Source: Kryptolebias marmoratus (taxonomy: Eukaryota > Chordata > Actinopteri > Cyprinodontiformes > Rivulidae). From it: a stretch of 64,000 bases of DNA. The notes under the pieces were generated by a model. That model did not search any database. It saw nothing but the letters and a program-made list of their open reading frames with translations, and had not been told where the DNA came from. The stretch is from contig NC_051433.1 in assembly GCF_001649575.2 (NCBI RefSeq), forward strand, positions 20,198,577 through 20,262,576. Reading direction: 5' to 3'. The stretch's first letter is position 1, and the number at the start of each line of letters is the position of its first letter. Shown here piece after piece: positions 1 through 13,800 of this stretch. Both the position numbers and the translations under genes were made by a program.

Positions 1-412
1 TTTTTTTAGCCCTGGCACTTCTTGTCTTCTTCTACTTCTACTTTTTTTAATCCTTTTTCTTGTTTTTTTTCATCCCCCATTTTTTAAACACACACAGTAC
101 AAAATGCTTTCATGGTAGGGTGCAAGGACTGGACTGAAAATGACAATAATGGTCTCAAAAGAATGTTTAAAAGACCGTCAAAAAACCTGGAGAGAATGTG
201 GAGACCACATTAAAACATTACAAGAAAGTTTGGCTGTTTGGAAGCAAGGTGTAAAGAAACTAGAGATTGTTTAAACTTTTGCACGGTACTACCATATGCG
301 AAATATGCAAATGCAGATTGACCTTTAGACTGTTAACTTTTTAACGACTTCACATCTCTGAATCTGACATGTAAAGGATAACCTGTCTCAGCACACCTCT
401 TTTGTTTTGCAG
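1..412 (+). other. Intron upstream of the first visible exon
   Basis: Intronic by position: the exon at 413 starts with an acceptor. The first 75 bases are strongly T-rich. No exon for TM1 (the QYG / NAP region) is seen here. Confidence 0.6.
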
Positions 413-573
413 TACATTAAGGCTTTCTACAACAAGACCTGGACCGAGAGGTACGGGGTGCCCCTTCCAGCAGAGACAGCCACCCTCCTGTGGTCCATCA
501 CAGTGTCCATTTTTGCCATCGGAGGTCTTCTCGGAGCTCTGTCAGTCTCTTTATTCATCAAAGCCTTAGGAAG
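413..573 (+). CDS. slc2a9: GLUT9-like coding exon a (outer loop 1 and TM2)
   Basis: This 161-base exon starts in phase 0 after a TTTTGTTTTGCAG acceptor and ends AAG|gtgagt. It encodes [15 protein letters not shown], then a hydrophobic segment (about residues 25-50 of the partial protein) ending in FIKALGR. YNKTW holds an N-x-T sequon at the place where GLUT9 is glycosylated in the loop between TM1 and TM2. The exon length and both phases fit the conserved class II GLUT gene structure. It splits the arginine codon of the LGRK motif with the next exon. The upstream neighbour encoding TM1 is outside the window. Confidence 0.9.
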
Positions 574-3500
574 GTGAGTGGATTCATGCAGAATCAGAAA
601 AAAAATCACCTGCTTTTTACCTGTTACAACCATAGAAGAGCCATTATTCATGACATAATGTGTAATTAATTATTTAACCAAACATTGTCTAAAAGCAGAA
701 ACGGCAAGTGAAAAATTATATCCATAATGCTCTTAGAGGTTTAAAGAGGATAAGTGGTGGTGCCTCTATTAAAATGCACTTGAGTAACTGATGTGTGCAG
801 CTCTATAGCATCAGGTATTTTGTCAGTCTGGTTTGCAGCATGCAGGAGTGTGTTGTTGACACAATGCCAAGCAAGACAGACATCAGCAATGATTTTAGAG
901 AAGCAATTGTTGTGGCCTGTCAGTATTAAAAATATATATAAGAGGTGAATACCAAACAAGTTTGAGTGAGCTATTCGACAGTGAGCAAGTTCATTCACAA
1001 GTAGAGAATATTCAAGGCAGCTGGCAATCCTCCTAGGAGTGGATGTTCGAGCAAGTTCACCTTGAGGTCAGACCTGGCAATGCTCAGAGAAATTGGAAAA
1101 AAAAAAAAAACCCATAAGAGCAACATCCCAAATCTCACTGGCCTCAAGTTAAATGTTAAAGTTCATTACAGTATAATTAGAGAAAGACTGAACAAGTGTA
1201 GCAGCAGAAAGCTTCTTTCCTCTTAAAAAAAAAAACAAGAAAAATGCTGGCGTCGGACCTTAAGAGACCCACGCATAAGTAAATGCATTTCAGTTTTAAC
1301 TTTTAATAAACTAAAACTGTAAAAAAGTGAAGGCAAAATGACGCATGATATATATTTTTATCCATAGGATTTTTTGTCTATTACTTACAAGATATGAAAG
1401 TGGGTGCACTTTCTTTTTACTTAGCTTAAAGTAACAACCTTGTACTGAGCTGGGAATTATGTTATTTGGACTTTAAACTTAACTAAGTTTGAATCTCTTC
1501 AGGCCATCTTGCATTTAGCTGCGGTATAGTTCAGCTGTTGCTCATCTGGTGCAGTTTAACAATAGGATGATCAGATCAAACAGTTATAGGCCCTTTAAAG
1601 CAGTCTGCTGATTGGTCATGTGAATGGTACAACTGAATAATTATGAAACAGAATCTCAAAAAAGACCAAAAGTATTGCACGGAAGTACGTAGTGCATGGT
1701 GCAGTGTTGCGTCAGAACTGTGTCAGCCTTTTTCTCTCAGTGTTTTTCACGTAATTCTTGACTGAATTCACAGTTAAGAACTCCATGGGGATCCAACAGC
1801 TGCAGGATGCTGTGTGTGTGTGTGTACGTGTGTGTGCGTGTTTTAAGATTCTAATTTTTGCTGTGAGAGCATGATTTAACAAAAGGTGTGGTTACACAAG
1901 TATAGATTATTCTCTGATGGATAAATGAACTTAGATACATCAAAAATACATACAAATAACATTTTCCAACACATTTCCTCACCACTGTGGCTTTGGGTTT
2001 AAAAGGTGAAAAGCATGTGGAGTAGAAGGTTTCAATAAATTAAGATGCATTATTGTGTATTTTATAGATCTAGAATGTTTTCAAATATTGGTCATGATGC
2101 AAGCGTCTGAAAAGATTTAAATTGCAATGGATGTGAGTACGTTTCAGTTTAAGCAGCCAGTTTTCCTGTGCTCATTTTACACTGGAGCTAGAGTACAAAA
2201 AAAGGAAAATAAAATAAATAAATAGATAAAATGAGGGATCAAATTGGCCCCTCAGTGAGGTCTTACCTTGACCTGTCAAATGGACCTCATATACTGCTTG
2301 CTGAGTTAAAGATGAACCTTCATCCATATATTGAGCCTCAGATAAATGTTTCATTTCTTGACTGACACTGAAATTCAGTCAAAGGAGTCACTATTTCCGT
2401 TTTCAGTAATCTACACTTCTTTCTTTTTTCTGATTTTTTTTCTGATTTTGTAGTCTCTGATCTACTGATTCTGATTTTGACTGGTTTTAAATTTCTTTAA
2501 AAGAACTTTTTCCAATTTCTAGTTGAACTTAAAAATTAAAATAGCCCATTTCAAACCTGCCCACTATTGCTTTGTGCAACAAAAACACAACAATGGAGCA
2601 GTTTTCACTGGTTTCTCTACGTTTGGCTCTTTGTTCTGATTCTGCCATTCTTAAAGTGACAGTTCAGATCTATCCTACCTGTTTTAGATAGCTCTGTAAA
2701 CAACTTCAGTTCAGAAAAAAGAGTTTAGTTCTGACTGGGTTGACAAGCCAACAGCTAGTCCATGCTGGGATACGAATATCAAAGTGGATTACTGCTGTTT
2801 CAAAACAACTCCAATCTAAAATATTTTATAGGGGTTCATATTAGCATGATTTCATAGACCTTTGTGGTGCTGTTTGGAGTTTAAAGTCAGCAGCGACCCA
2901 CTTTTGGTCTTGGCTTTGCTCGGACTAGCTGTTAGCTCAGTTAAACAAGAATGAGACTTTTCAAGAAGCTAAATATATTCAAGTAAGATATTGACAAGAT
3001 AATACTGTTCATAACATTTTCAGAAAACCCAACTTTAAAACATACAAACAGTTGCTTTAAAAGTGCTGAAATTATTGAAACAAAGTGGACATGACTTACA
3101 CCCCTAATGGTGTCAAAGACAACAAAAACATACTACAATTGTCTTGGGAGAATCTTTATCCCTACACAGTGTGTTCTTTCACTATTTTTTAATGATATGT
3201 GTGTCAACATTGAGGTGAATCATGAGTATTTAAACATTTTGTGGGAATTTTGGCTTCTTGTATGGATTGGGATATTTATTTCAAACAGAGAAGAAAAATA
3301 TTTTATTAAAAACATCCACAGTAGTTTAGTCAGGGCCCAAGTGGCAGCTGTTACTTAAATAAGAACCCCTGGCCTATAGGCGTATGTAACTGAGCAGTAA
3401 AATGAGCAGTAGACATACTTCCATAGAAAATCCAGATTCCTTTCAGTGTCCTTGTACACATTTATAATTAAACACCTTCCAGACAGTTTAAATAACTAAC

Positions 3501-6500
3501 TAAGAGTTGTTTTCACTCTAAAACCTTTCACACTGAATATGTGCAATTACTCACACAAATTAGCTGCTTAGCTATGGTGTGCCATAAACATATACAACAT
3601 ATTGATTGACCAAATGTCCCTGCCTTGTTGGGATTTGAAGCCATTCAGGAACTATTTCACAGAAGTTGCCTTGTTGTGTTTTTGGAACCAGAGTCTGTGC
3701 ACAAGCAAATCTCACCTCCTCTCCAACACACACTCCTGCAGTTATATGATATTTCATTTAAACTCAGAATTACTGACTACAGCTAAATGTATTTGAAAAA
3801 TTAGTATGTAAACATACAGCAACAAGGCAAAAACTGTATGAGTCAACAAGAGTCAACACCTGAAAACAATTAATAAAGGTGTAGTTTTTATTATTATTAT
3901 TATTATATTAAGGGACTTAAAACTTCTCCTGGAACCAGCACTACAGTCCCTCTGTCTGCTGAGGATGCTAAGGACTTTTATTGTTAGAAAGCATATTTTA
4001 ACTCTGGTCCATTGTTCACACATTAAATCCAGCCTCATCTTCAATATGGTATAACTTCCTAGTGACAAAAAACAAGACAAACTCTGGAAAAATTACGTGT
4101 TTATATATATATATGTTCATAGTCACTGGTCAAGCTAAAAAGTCACCTGTCTTTGTTTAAAAGGCATGCTACTGGTGCATCTGGCTGATCTGCACTTATG
4201 GTTCACTTGTAAGTTTAGATTTAAATGATCATATTGTATTTATTATAACAAACTACATCTATATATATATACAGTAATGCTATAGATTCTTTGTGACAGA
4301 ACCAGCATTAGTTTCTTTGTTTCTCCTTATTTCTCCTGAAGGGCCCTGTCAGGGAGACAGTTGGTCCTATTTAGTGCTAGCAGCCAAGAAGTTGTTGTAC
4401 ACACATTTGTTGGTCATCTTCTGCCTACATAACATGCAGGTATGTAGGAATCATTTGTTCTACAACTTATTATCCATAGACAGACTCCAAGATTGTACCG
4501 TACAAGTTTAGGCAGAGAGGGAGTAAAGACTATTTGCTCCTGATTCGTTTGACATTTAATTCTGCGCATTGAGATCCAGTCTCACAGGTAGATTAATGAG
4601 CTGCTCAGCTTTCAGGCTGGCCAAGTTGTTTCACAATCTTTGCAGAGCCGTATGTCCAGCACCCTCCAGGAACAGAATCAGGTACTGACATACAGTAATC
4701 ACCTCAGTTCATCAAACATCGTATTTCAACATTCAAAAGAATCTATTATCCGCTAATTATCACAATGTCAGCGTCGGAGCGGGGAAAAACGTATGAATCC
4801 TCAAGTCTGAGCAGTTTGGGACCATTATGATGCCCTAATGATTCACCTTGAATGTATCAAGTGGCAATTTTCCAGAGTGTTGATTAGGCTGAAAGGTTTC
4901 ATTCATCCTTCTGTCATATTTTCTGCCTTGTCATCTGTAGCCCAGCTGATTGTTCAGCTCAGAGTCCTGGAGAGGTTGACTTTCAGACGTCAGAGAGAGG
5001 AGTTGAATTAGTACAAGGAGAACACATGAATCAATTAAAAACTACCCCAAAGAGTGACCAAGGGGTTCATTAAAAGTTTTCCTTTCTGGTAAAGTTAAAG
5101 ACGTGATGTGAAGACAATAACGCTATTTATTTTCTGTCTTGGCTTTAATGTAAATGAGGCTGCCCTTGAGACAGTGCATGTTTCTTGCCATCACACTGGA
5201 GCAATCAAAAACAAAACATACTTTCTTTGACCCTTGACCTTACACGATGAAACCTAAGTTAATCCTACAACAAATTCTCCCTTTTAGCATTTTCACGTCA
5301 TGTGTCTCCCCTTAAAGTTTGCTTTTGGGAGTGCTGTAGTTAAAAATGCAGGTTTGGTAATGTCTGCGTAAAATGGGCTCATGTTCATGCAGATGCGTTC
5401 ATACATAAACAAGAAGCCAGGTTTTTAAATTCTTGTTTCATTTTGTTGACTTTCAAAGGTTGTCATAGAGGGCGTTGAATTGTCAAGTCCATATCCTCAA
5501 TTTTAGGAATAAAATGTTTTATAGATCAGGCTATGAATAATAAATATGATTAAAGCCCTTCGTAGAAGCCCCAGGAATATATTCAGGAATACTATAGCAA
5601 AGTTTGATGTGTGCATATGTCATTGAACAGAAGAATGACTCAAAGTATGAGCAAATATCACCATAGGACTTTCAGAGTTGATGACTGATAGTATATGGAG
5701 ACAACTGGTTTTGTTAATCACCACTGCAAAAGACAAAAGAGCACTGTGTGAGTCTGTGTGTGTGTTTGTTTGTCCTGTTACCAAAATATCTCATGAGCCA
5801 CTGGATGAATTTTAATGAAAATCCCTAAAGCAATCATTGGATGTACATCTACAACTGATTAACTTTTAGAGTCAGCCTAATTAAAGGCGACTGCCACAGT
5901 TAAGTCACCTTAGAAAACACCAAAATTACTATAACTCAGTCAATTTCACAGATATTGAGCTAAAATCTGGTGTGTTATTAGCCAAGCGTCATTCACAGCA
6001 CACATTTGAGCTCTAACAGGCCTCACAATATTGCATGAGTTTATGAGGTTACACATAAGGTTATTTACAAGGTTTGACCAAAACAGCTATAATTCTGTCA
6101 TTTACCACTATGACATGATCTTTCTGACATCACAGGTGGATGATATGCATTACTTCAAGGAATCCTAGACCTTTAATTTAAACAGCATCAGCTCCTCTTT
6201 TGTCCTGATATCAGAGTAATTGTATCAAACTTAGATTACAAATATAAAAAGGAGCTGATGAGCTGAGCCATGATTTCAGACTTAACCAAGACAGGATGTA
6301 AATGCTGATGAACATCATCATACCCATGCTATTAAAGATTTATAGTTTTTTAGTGGCCTGCAGTGTAGGCTGTCACAGAAGCTACTAAAAGCATGAATAT
6401 GAAAGCCAGCGTGTGCCCAGAGAAACTGAACTTAATTTTGGAAAGACTTTTCTAATCTCTGTGGCCTCCATTAATTCTCTGCTGTTTCAGGAAAACTTCT

Positions 6501-9500
6501 TTCGATAAATTAAAGTATGTTGCAAAAACTCTATGAACTCACTGTTTTTAGGTCTCTCTATTGCATCATTTTGTGGAGGAAAAAGTTCAAATTCAGCCTG
6601 ACTCTGTCTAAGTGGGCTGAAACGGGCTGCATCGGTCTGTGTGCAGGGGGTCACACCTGACCCACACCATGAATAATCTGATAATCCCTCTAGCTGGTGG
6701 GCCGATAATGAAATTGTGTGCAGTTTTTATACATGTAAACATCTACTGCTATTCCAATTTTAATGGTTTATCTTTCAGTTTTTCAGTCAAGTCAAATAAA
6801 TCCCATATATATAGTTCTGTTTCAGTCTGACATGAAGAACCTCTTGTACTAAACAGATTTTTCTGTTTTACTGGCCTTGAAGAGTTGCATGCATGGCGTT
6901 TATGCTCCTAAAGCCACACAGCAACTCAATTACAATTTTTGTTTTACAGAGAGTCTCTCAAACCTGCGTCTTGCTGCTTAAGTGCACCTCGTGGAAAGGT
7001 TTAATAGAAAACAAACGTACTGAGCTTCAATTTGTCATTTTGTCAAAATGTATTAAAAACACATTAAGTTTTTCATGACTTTCATTTTTATTGTGTCAAT
7101 AAAGTTGATGTTCTGCTCCTTATCTGTCATAAGAAGTACCGGTACCTTTTTTTAATTTATTTTTTTATCACATTACTGTGTTATTTTTTTTCAGAAAGGG
7201 AACGTTGCTGCTGAATAACAGCTTTGCTGTGACAGCGGCTCTGTTGCTGTCACTGGGGGAGATGTCGAGGTCATTTGAGATGCTCATCATTGGTCGGATT
7301 GTCATCGGGGTGAACTCTGGTGAGTGGAAAATCTAAAGAGGCATGGTTTTGAATTCAGTTCAGGCACTGTACAAGAGGTGTCTCTTAAACTATTTTGGTG
7401 AATCAGGGTGCAAAAACAAAATTTTGATTGTGCAATTTTTTAGGCCAATTTTGATGTAGAACAAATTATAGTTAATCATATTCCTTGAGGTTTTAATCAA
7501 AGGCAAACAAATCCACCAGCTTTCAAACTAATCAACATAAGTACCTGAGTTACTGAAAGCAGCCGCAGGGAAACACTTTCAACTTTTTATGAAATGCCAC
7601 ATGTTGAAATAGGATTAAAGTTTTCAACAACAATTCTAGGGTGTCGGGTTCTTCCTGCAGAAAAAGTAGATGGAGTAGTTAATAAATTAAGATGCAAATC
7701 ATTATCCTCTGTCCCTGAAGGCAAAAGGGTGATAATGTTTTTGCTTTGTCTGTGTGTGTCTGTTCAATTGTGTGTCATGTTAGCTAAATATCTGATGAAC
7801 CACTGGACAGATCTTATTGAAACACTCAGGAAGTAATCACTGGACTTACATCTACAACTGATTAACTTTTGGATTCAATCCCATTCAAGATGGCTGCCGC
7901 AGCTTGACAAGCTTATCAACCCCACAAGTGACTATAACTCAACTGATTTTACAGATACTGAGCTATAATTTGGTGTTTTTGTAGCTAAAAGTCATTCCTA
8001 ACACACTGATTAGCTTTTTGGAGTCAACACAATTCAAGATGTCTGCCGCATCCAACTGACCTTTGGTAACACAAGAAAGGGTTTGACTCTCCTAATTCAA
8101 AATATACTGAGTGGATGGGAGCTCACTGTCACTCACAACACATGAGCAGCACTCAACATTGTGCAATATAATTTTTGGCTTTAACCCTATTTGGCTGTTA
8201 GCAAAATATCTCATGAACAACTTTTTAAAAATTTTTTAAAATTAATTTAATCAAATTTTAATTTGATTTTATTGAAGCTTGCAAAAACAATCATTGGATA
8301 TTCATCTACAATTGATTAGCATTGGAGTTAACTTGAGTTAAGATGGCTATCACGGCTAATTGATCTTAGCAAACAATAAATGGTATAAAAGTCTGGTGTG
8401 GTAGTAGCTGAGAGTCATCCTCAACAGATACTGTTAGAGCTAACAAATCTCATGAGATTTCCGACTGTACATAACTTCATTAACAAGGTTTGACCAAATC
8501 AGATATAACTCAGTTCCTTCTCGTCATAAGATAATCTTAGTATTAAACTCTAACGTGAAGAGCAGCAGATGATATGCATTCCTTTCAGGAATATTAGGTC
8601 TTTAATTTTAATGTTGGGTTCTCTATGTCAAGGAACAAAAGAAAAAGGTTGGTATATGCCCGGGACAGTTAGTCTAATATTAAATAAAGATGATAAAAAA
8701 ACTTTGCTGTTTTCAGAGCTCATCTGTTAACCACAGAAAAAGAAGGCATACTTGATCATTGCAGTGAATATCAAGCAACTTTTATCTGTAAAAAAAGTCA
8801 GGAATGTAACATTTTCCTAATATGAAACTATTTAAATATAAATACTGAAATGCAATATTTGAAAATGAAACTAAGGTACTCTTTTGTTGAATTTGTTAGA
8901 TGATAAATGAAAGAAAAAATTAGAAGGCTGAAATCCATAAATCTAACCGGTAATGATGTACTGCATTTTCAAAGCTTGTATTGTTTGCACTGTGTATACT
9001 TTCACTGATAATTAAGTACCAAACCGCTTGACAAATAGGTATCCAGGAAGAAAAAAATATAAAATCTGAAGTATAAAAAAAATATAAATTGGAAGCATGA
9101 AGTAGCACAAAGTAAAAATACTTAAAGTGTTACTTTTTTCCATTACTGCTTCCCAGTGAAAGAAGCTTATAATAAATCACACAAAATCCCAGCTGTTTTG
9201 TAAATAAAATGAACTTAACTTTGAAATATGACTCTGACAAAAATAAATTGCCAGAGTTGTAGTCTTTGGCTCTTCCTCCAGAAGATTCAGACTTCCTGAT
9301 GCACAAAATACTTAATAAATGAAATGTTGAAAATGATCTGAGCTATCTTCCTAAAGGGTAATTTGTTTTATTTGTTTTACTAAATTCTTACCCACAGGAC
9401 AATTTAATACTGATCTATAATAACATCCGTCTCAGTTCAAGTGTTCGGCTGTCAGAGCAGAGGAGACTTACTGTTTCCCTTCACAAACTAAACCGTCTAA

Positions 9501-10800
9501 GGTGCAGATTTCATGTTTTACAGACTGGGTACAGATACAGTAGAGGTGTAACATCTTAGGTATTTCTTGGGTTTTATGACTATTTTGGCTTACAGCAATC
9601 ACACAGATTATTTTTCTCACTGGTTAGAGGAGTGCTTAAAGGAATAGTTTGGATTTTTTGGAAGCGTTGTTTTGGATAAAGGTCCTGAGCAACATCTGCT
9701 GCTGATTGCTCCGTGAACAAACTCAGTTAGGAGAAATATAGTTTAGCTCTAACTGGACAATCAAGCAAATAGTGGACTGCTGCTGTCCTAAAGCAACTTC
9801 AGTCTAAAAGATTTTTATAGAAGTTTATATGAATGCTCCTTTATAAATCTTTACATCACCACTAGTTTCACATTATGTGGTTATTAACATACAAGTCTAT
9901 TGATATTTGAATTGAAGACTGAGTTGTAACAATATCTGTAAACTGTCTCTGCTCAACATGTTTGGTGTAATTAATTTATTGAAAAGATAAATGCATACTT
10001 AACACATACCTTTTCCACAGAACACCACTTCATAAGATCTTACTTTTCTTTCAACATGACCCTGATGTGTGTCTTCTTTCGTGCTAGGTATAGCTCTCAG
10101 TGCCCTCCCCATGTACCTGGGAGAGATTTCCCCGAGACATATCAGAGGTTTCATTGGCCAGTTCAACTCCATCCTGATCTGCTTAGGAGTGTTCACAGGA
10201 CAGGTGCTGGGGCTGCCGCAGCTGCTGGGTCAGGTCAGTGCGTAAAACTACGGAAACATGACTAAATATAGATCATGTGTACCTTGTGTTCACCAGGTTT
10301 CAGAAGCTGTCGTTTTTGATTACTTGAGTAAGCAGAAAAGCAAGACTGATCCAAACTTGTTAGAGTCGAAGCACACGTGCTACAGGGGCAGACGTGACTG
10401 CTGTCTTGATTAGCTGACACATAATCAATAAGAGGCCTGATGTCACCCTCAAACTCCCATGGAAGAGGAGCATTTTACAAAGGCTCAAACACATTTAGCA
10501 TCTGGAGTTACCATACTGTGGTACGTCAGCAGTGGGCAGAGCGTGAACACCATTTCAGCTGCACATTAGCTGGATTCCTCACTCAGTTCCAGCTGCACAG
10601 CAGCATATGGGCTCGTCTCAAACCAGAAAACAGACACAACAGAGTTCTGATGAATCTGCATGCCTTCCTGTGCATTAATTAGCAGGCCAAGGCTGATCTT
10701 TATTTATTTATTCAGTGTCACATGTATCTCTTCTACATCTAGACTAAGAACGTTTGATTGTTCTGACAGACACATGCTAACAGCTCCTTCTGCCAACAAA

Positions 10801-10843
<43 letters not shown>

Positions 10844-13800
10844 GACACGACTGGAATAGTGACAAATTATAGTTGACAACAACACTATCATATTAGCAAC
10901 CTCTTTTTTCCATTTTTTTACTCTTGATTTGGAAAAAAAGTCTGCTGAGGTTTGACAGCTTGTTCTCACAACCAGAAAATGTTTCTGAAGCCTATACTGT
11001 CTGCTCCTAATGCTGAAGGTCTTTTGTTTTTTTAAATTATTGGACATGCCTGATGAAAAATGATACTAAGGACGTATGTGTGCTGAAATATGATGCCCAA
11101 GAGCCCCTACAAAAAAATCCATGACAAGGTGGGAGTGAAAAAGATAATGGGTTTGGAGTCTGCGCCACCATCACGAGAACATCATCTTGAGACATTTTTT
11201 TGCAAGCATTCAGGAAGTGTGAGAGCTAGCTTGTTAAAGCTCACTTGAAATTCATGCTGAATGTTTTTTTTTTTTTTTTGCATACCACTAAGAAAACACC
11301 ACTTTATCTTGACACGGATGTGTTGTGGGATTTTATTGAAGTACTAGACCGCGTTGCCACAGAATCATTTGACACTTGTTCCACAGCCCTTAGCTGCTCT
11401 GGACTGAGAGGACGAGACGGCGCGTTTCATGAGACATCACTCAGGGACAGAAGATTCATCAGGGCAGCTGTCTGTAATAATAATAAAAAAAAACTAAACT
11501 ACCACATTTTTGGCCTTACAGGTCACTTTTGAAGTATTTGGAACTGTTCCTTGAAGGATTGCATACCTCCCACTGCCTTTCAGGCTAGAGTTTTAGACTT
11601 AGATCCTCTTATGTTGAGAAATGATGAGCTCGTAGCTGTTTTGGTCAAACCTTGAAAACAACGTGCATGACCTGAAGTGATATCACTTTCAGAGTATGTG
11701 TTGTTGAAGATTGTCAGTTATATTATACGGAAAATTCAGAATCAGAAAAAAAATAGGACCCCACTGTGAAACTTGGAATATTGTGGACTTTGTTAATATG
11801 TTAATGCCATTTAATGCAACCTTTTTTTTGCCTCTGAGCTCCTTTTTTTCTTCTGAGCAACTCTCAGCTAATTTCCCATCTGTTACGCCTCCAAACAAAC
11901 ATAAATACAACTCCTACAGATTCCTCCCCAGAATTCCCCCTTTTTTGGACACGACTCAAATCAAATTCATCTGCTGGAACAAACGATGAAGTCGCTCTCA
12001 AGAGAAATAAAATATTTATGGCCTTAAACCAAAACATCCACACAAATTCATCTGTTGAATTTAAATGACCTCAGACTATTCAGTCTTTGTCTTTTAAGTC
12101 GCCTCCAGTTCAATACAAAGAGGTGGAGCCATATTGATTCCCACCTGATTCATCCCTCCACTGTTATTGACCCACATAGCAGATTTATTATTCTGAATTC
12201 TTCAGTAAACGATATCATTCTGACCATAGCAAATCTCCACAGACCCAACATGGATAATACCCCTTTTTGCAAAAATTCTTCATGTTTTTGCAATTTTACT
12301 GGCTCCAGATTTGTAGGTCGTTTCAACACAAATGCTGCACAGTGCCGATGCCTCAAAACAAGAAGGTCGCAGGTTCGAGTCCTGGCTGTAGTCTTCTCCC
12401 TGTGCATGTGTGGGTACTCACCTGTGGGTACACACCTGATTTAAATCAATGGGTGATTAACAGGCTTCTACATTGAAGAGGTATTTTAATCACTGAATCA
12501 GGTGTGTTGGAGCAGAGAAACAAGTAAAACATGCAGGATAGTGGCCCTCGAGGACCAGAATTGGCCACCCCTGCTCTAAATCAAACCCTAGCTGTGAGTG
12601 TTATTGGTGTGTCCCACCTTTCGCCTCATGTCCTCTGGACAGAAACACATTAGCAACCCTAAACAGAACCAAACGGGTAAAGAAAATTGATGGATAGTTA
12701 ATTCAACACAAATTTCCCAACCAATATAGTTTTTTTTTTCCTTATTACATGTATATGTATATTTTCACTCCAAAATAAATTGGGTTCTGTGAATAGGTTA
12801 TGGATATTTAATATCTTACGTCCTGTAGATAGAATTATTATTTTTTTTTAAACACTGTGATCAGTTTTGCATTAAACAGTTATTTCAGCAGAAATTATAT
12901 GATATTCTTGCTGAACGTCCCACCAGGCTACATGAGAAGTGCTACAGCTAGCTGCTGCTGCTGATACTCATGCACAAAACTCTGTGTACATATAACCTCA
13001 TGACAGATTATCTTGTCTTTTGTTCCTTTTATTGTCCTCATGTTATCTATACTGTTTCTTGGTATTACTCATGCCCTGCCTTATGGAGGTTTCAGGGAAA
13101 AAGGCATTAGATTGACTCAGAAGCTCAGCTTTGTTTCTGTCAGTAAATAAATAAAAAGCCAATAAATCTGTCAGTGTATAAAATATCAATGATAATTCAG
13201 TAAACCACTTTCATGTGTTTGGTTTTTTTTCACTCCCAGACAGAAATAGACCTGAAAACAGATTATTTATCCAAGACTGAATATGTGTTTTCACACCCTG
13301 ATATTGGTTAAATACACATATGTCTGGAACTGTCAGAAAATCTTCAGGTAGTTCATTTAAGTTTGGGTAAAAACAACAAAGCAGCCAAGCTTTAGGCTCA
13401 GCATTTGTCTCTGACATCAAGCTTGAAGTCATGTTTAATCTTGAAACTAAAAGCACATTCTGACAGACATAGAGCTGTCCCTGGAGTTCTCCATTTATTA
13501 AGGGTTAGCCACCATTCAGCTGAGCTCACAGGCAGAAACCTAGCTTCTTCTTTCTGGTCCAGTCTGTTTATGAGGACCGGTCTGGAGAGCCACCCTTACT
13601 TGTTTGCACATCAATGGCTCTGCCTGCCTCTCTAATCTTATCTATTAATAGTTGTGGGGAGAGTGCACATTCATAAATTGTGCCGCATCAGCTAGGTTCT
13701 CCCACAATGCCAGAGGAGGTGACATTATGCGCGACCAATCGGTACAGCTGTGGCTATTTATAGCTTGCATCTTTAATTCATTACCTGCAACCCTTCATCA

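Larger units (their letters stand above)
574..7194 (+). other. Intron between exons a and b (6,621 bases)
   Basis: Contains a Tc1-like fragment (about 765-1245), a TG repeat (about 1809-1840), a family B repeat (about 2655-3060), a TTA repeat (about 3887-3907) and a family A repeat (about 5744-6181). The part from about 4520 to 5340 looks like single-copy sequence without recognisable repeats or exons. Confidence 0.6.
7320..10087 (+). other. Intron between exons b and c (2,768 bases)
   Basis: Mostly repeat: an internally duplicated family A copy (about 7720-8610) and a family B copy (about 9635-10045). No coding exon of another gene is visible. Confidence 0.6.

Noticed and set aside
10739..11047. 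Minus-strand open frame of 102 codons
   Set aside because: A third of it is the translated AT microsatellite.
12370..12385. Possible tRNA gene (GGTTCGAGTCC B-box)
   Set aside because: No cloverleaf can be drawn around it; it belongs to a dispersed repeat.
12055..12444. Plus-strand open frame of 129 codons
   Set aside because: It runs into a SINE-like and hAT-type repeat; the cysteine-rich end is translated repeat.
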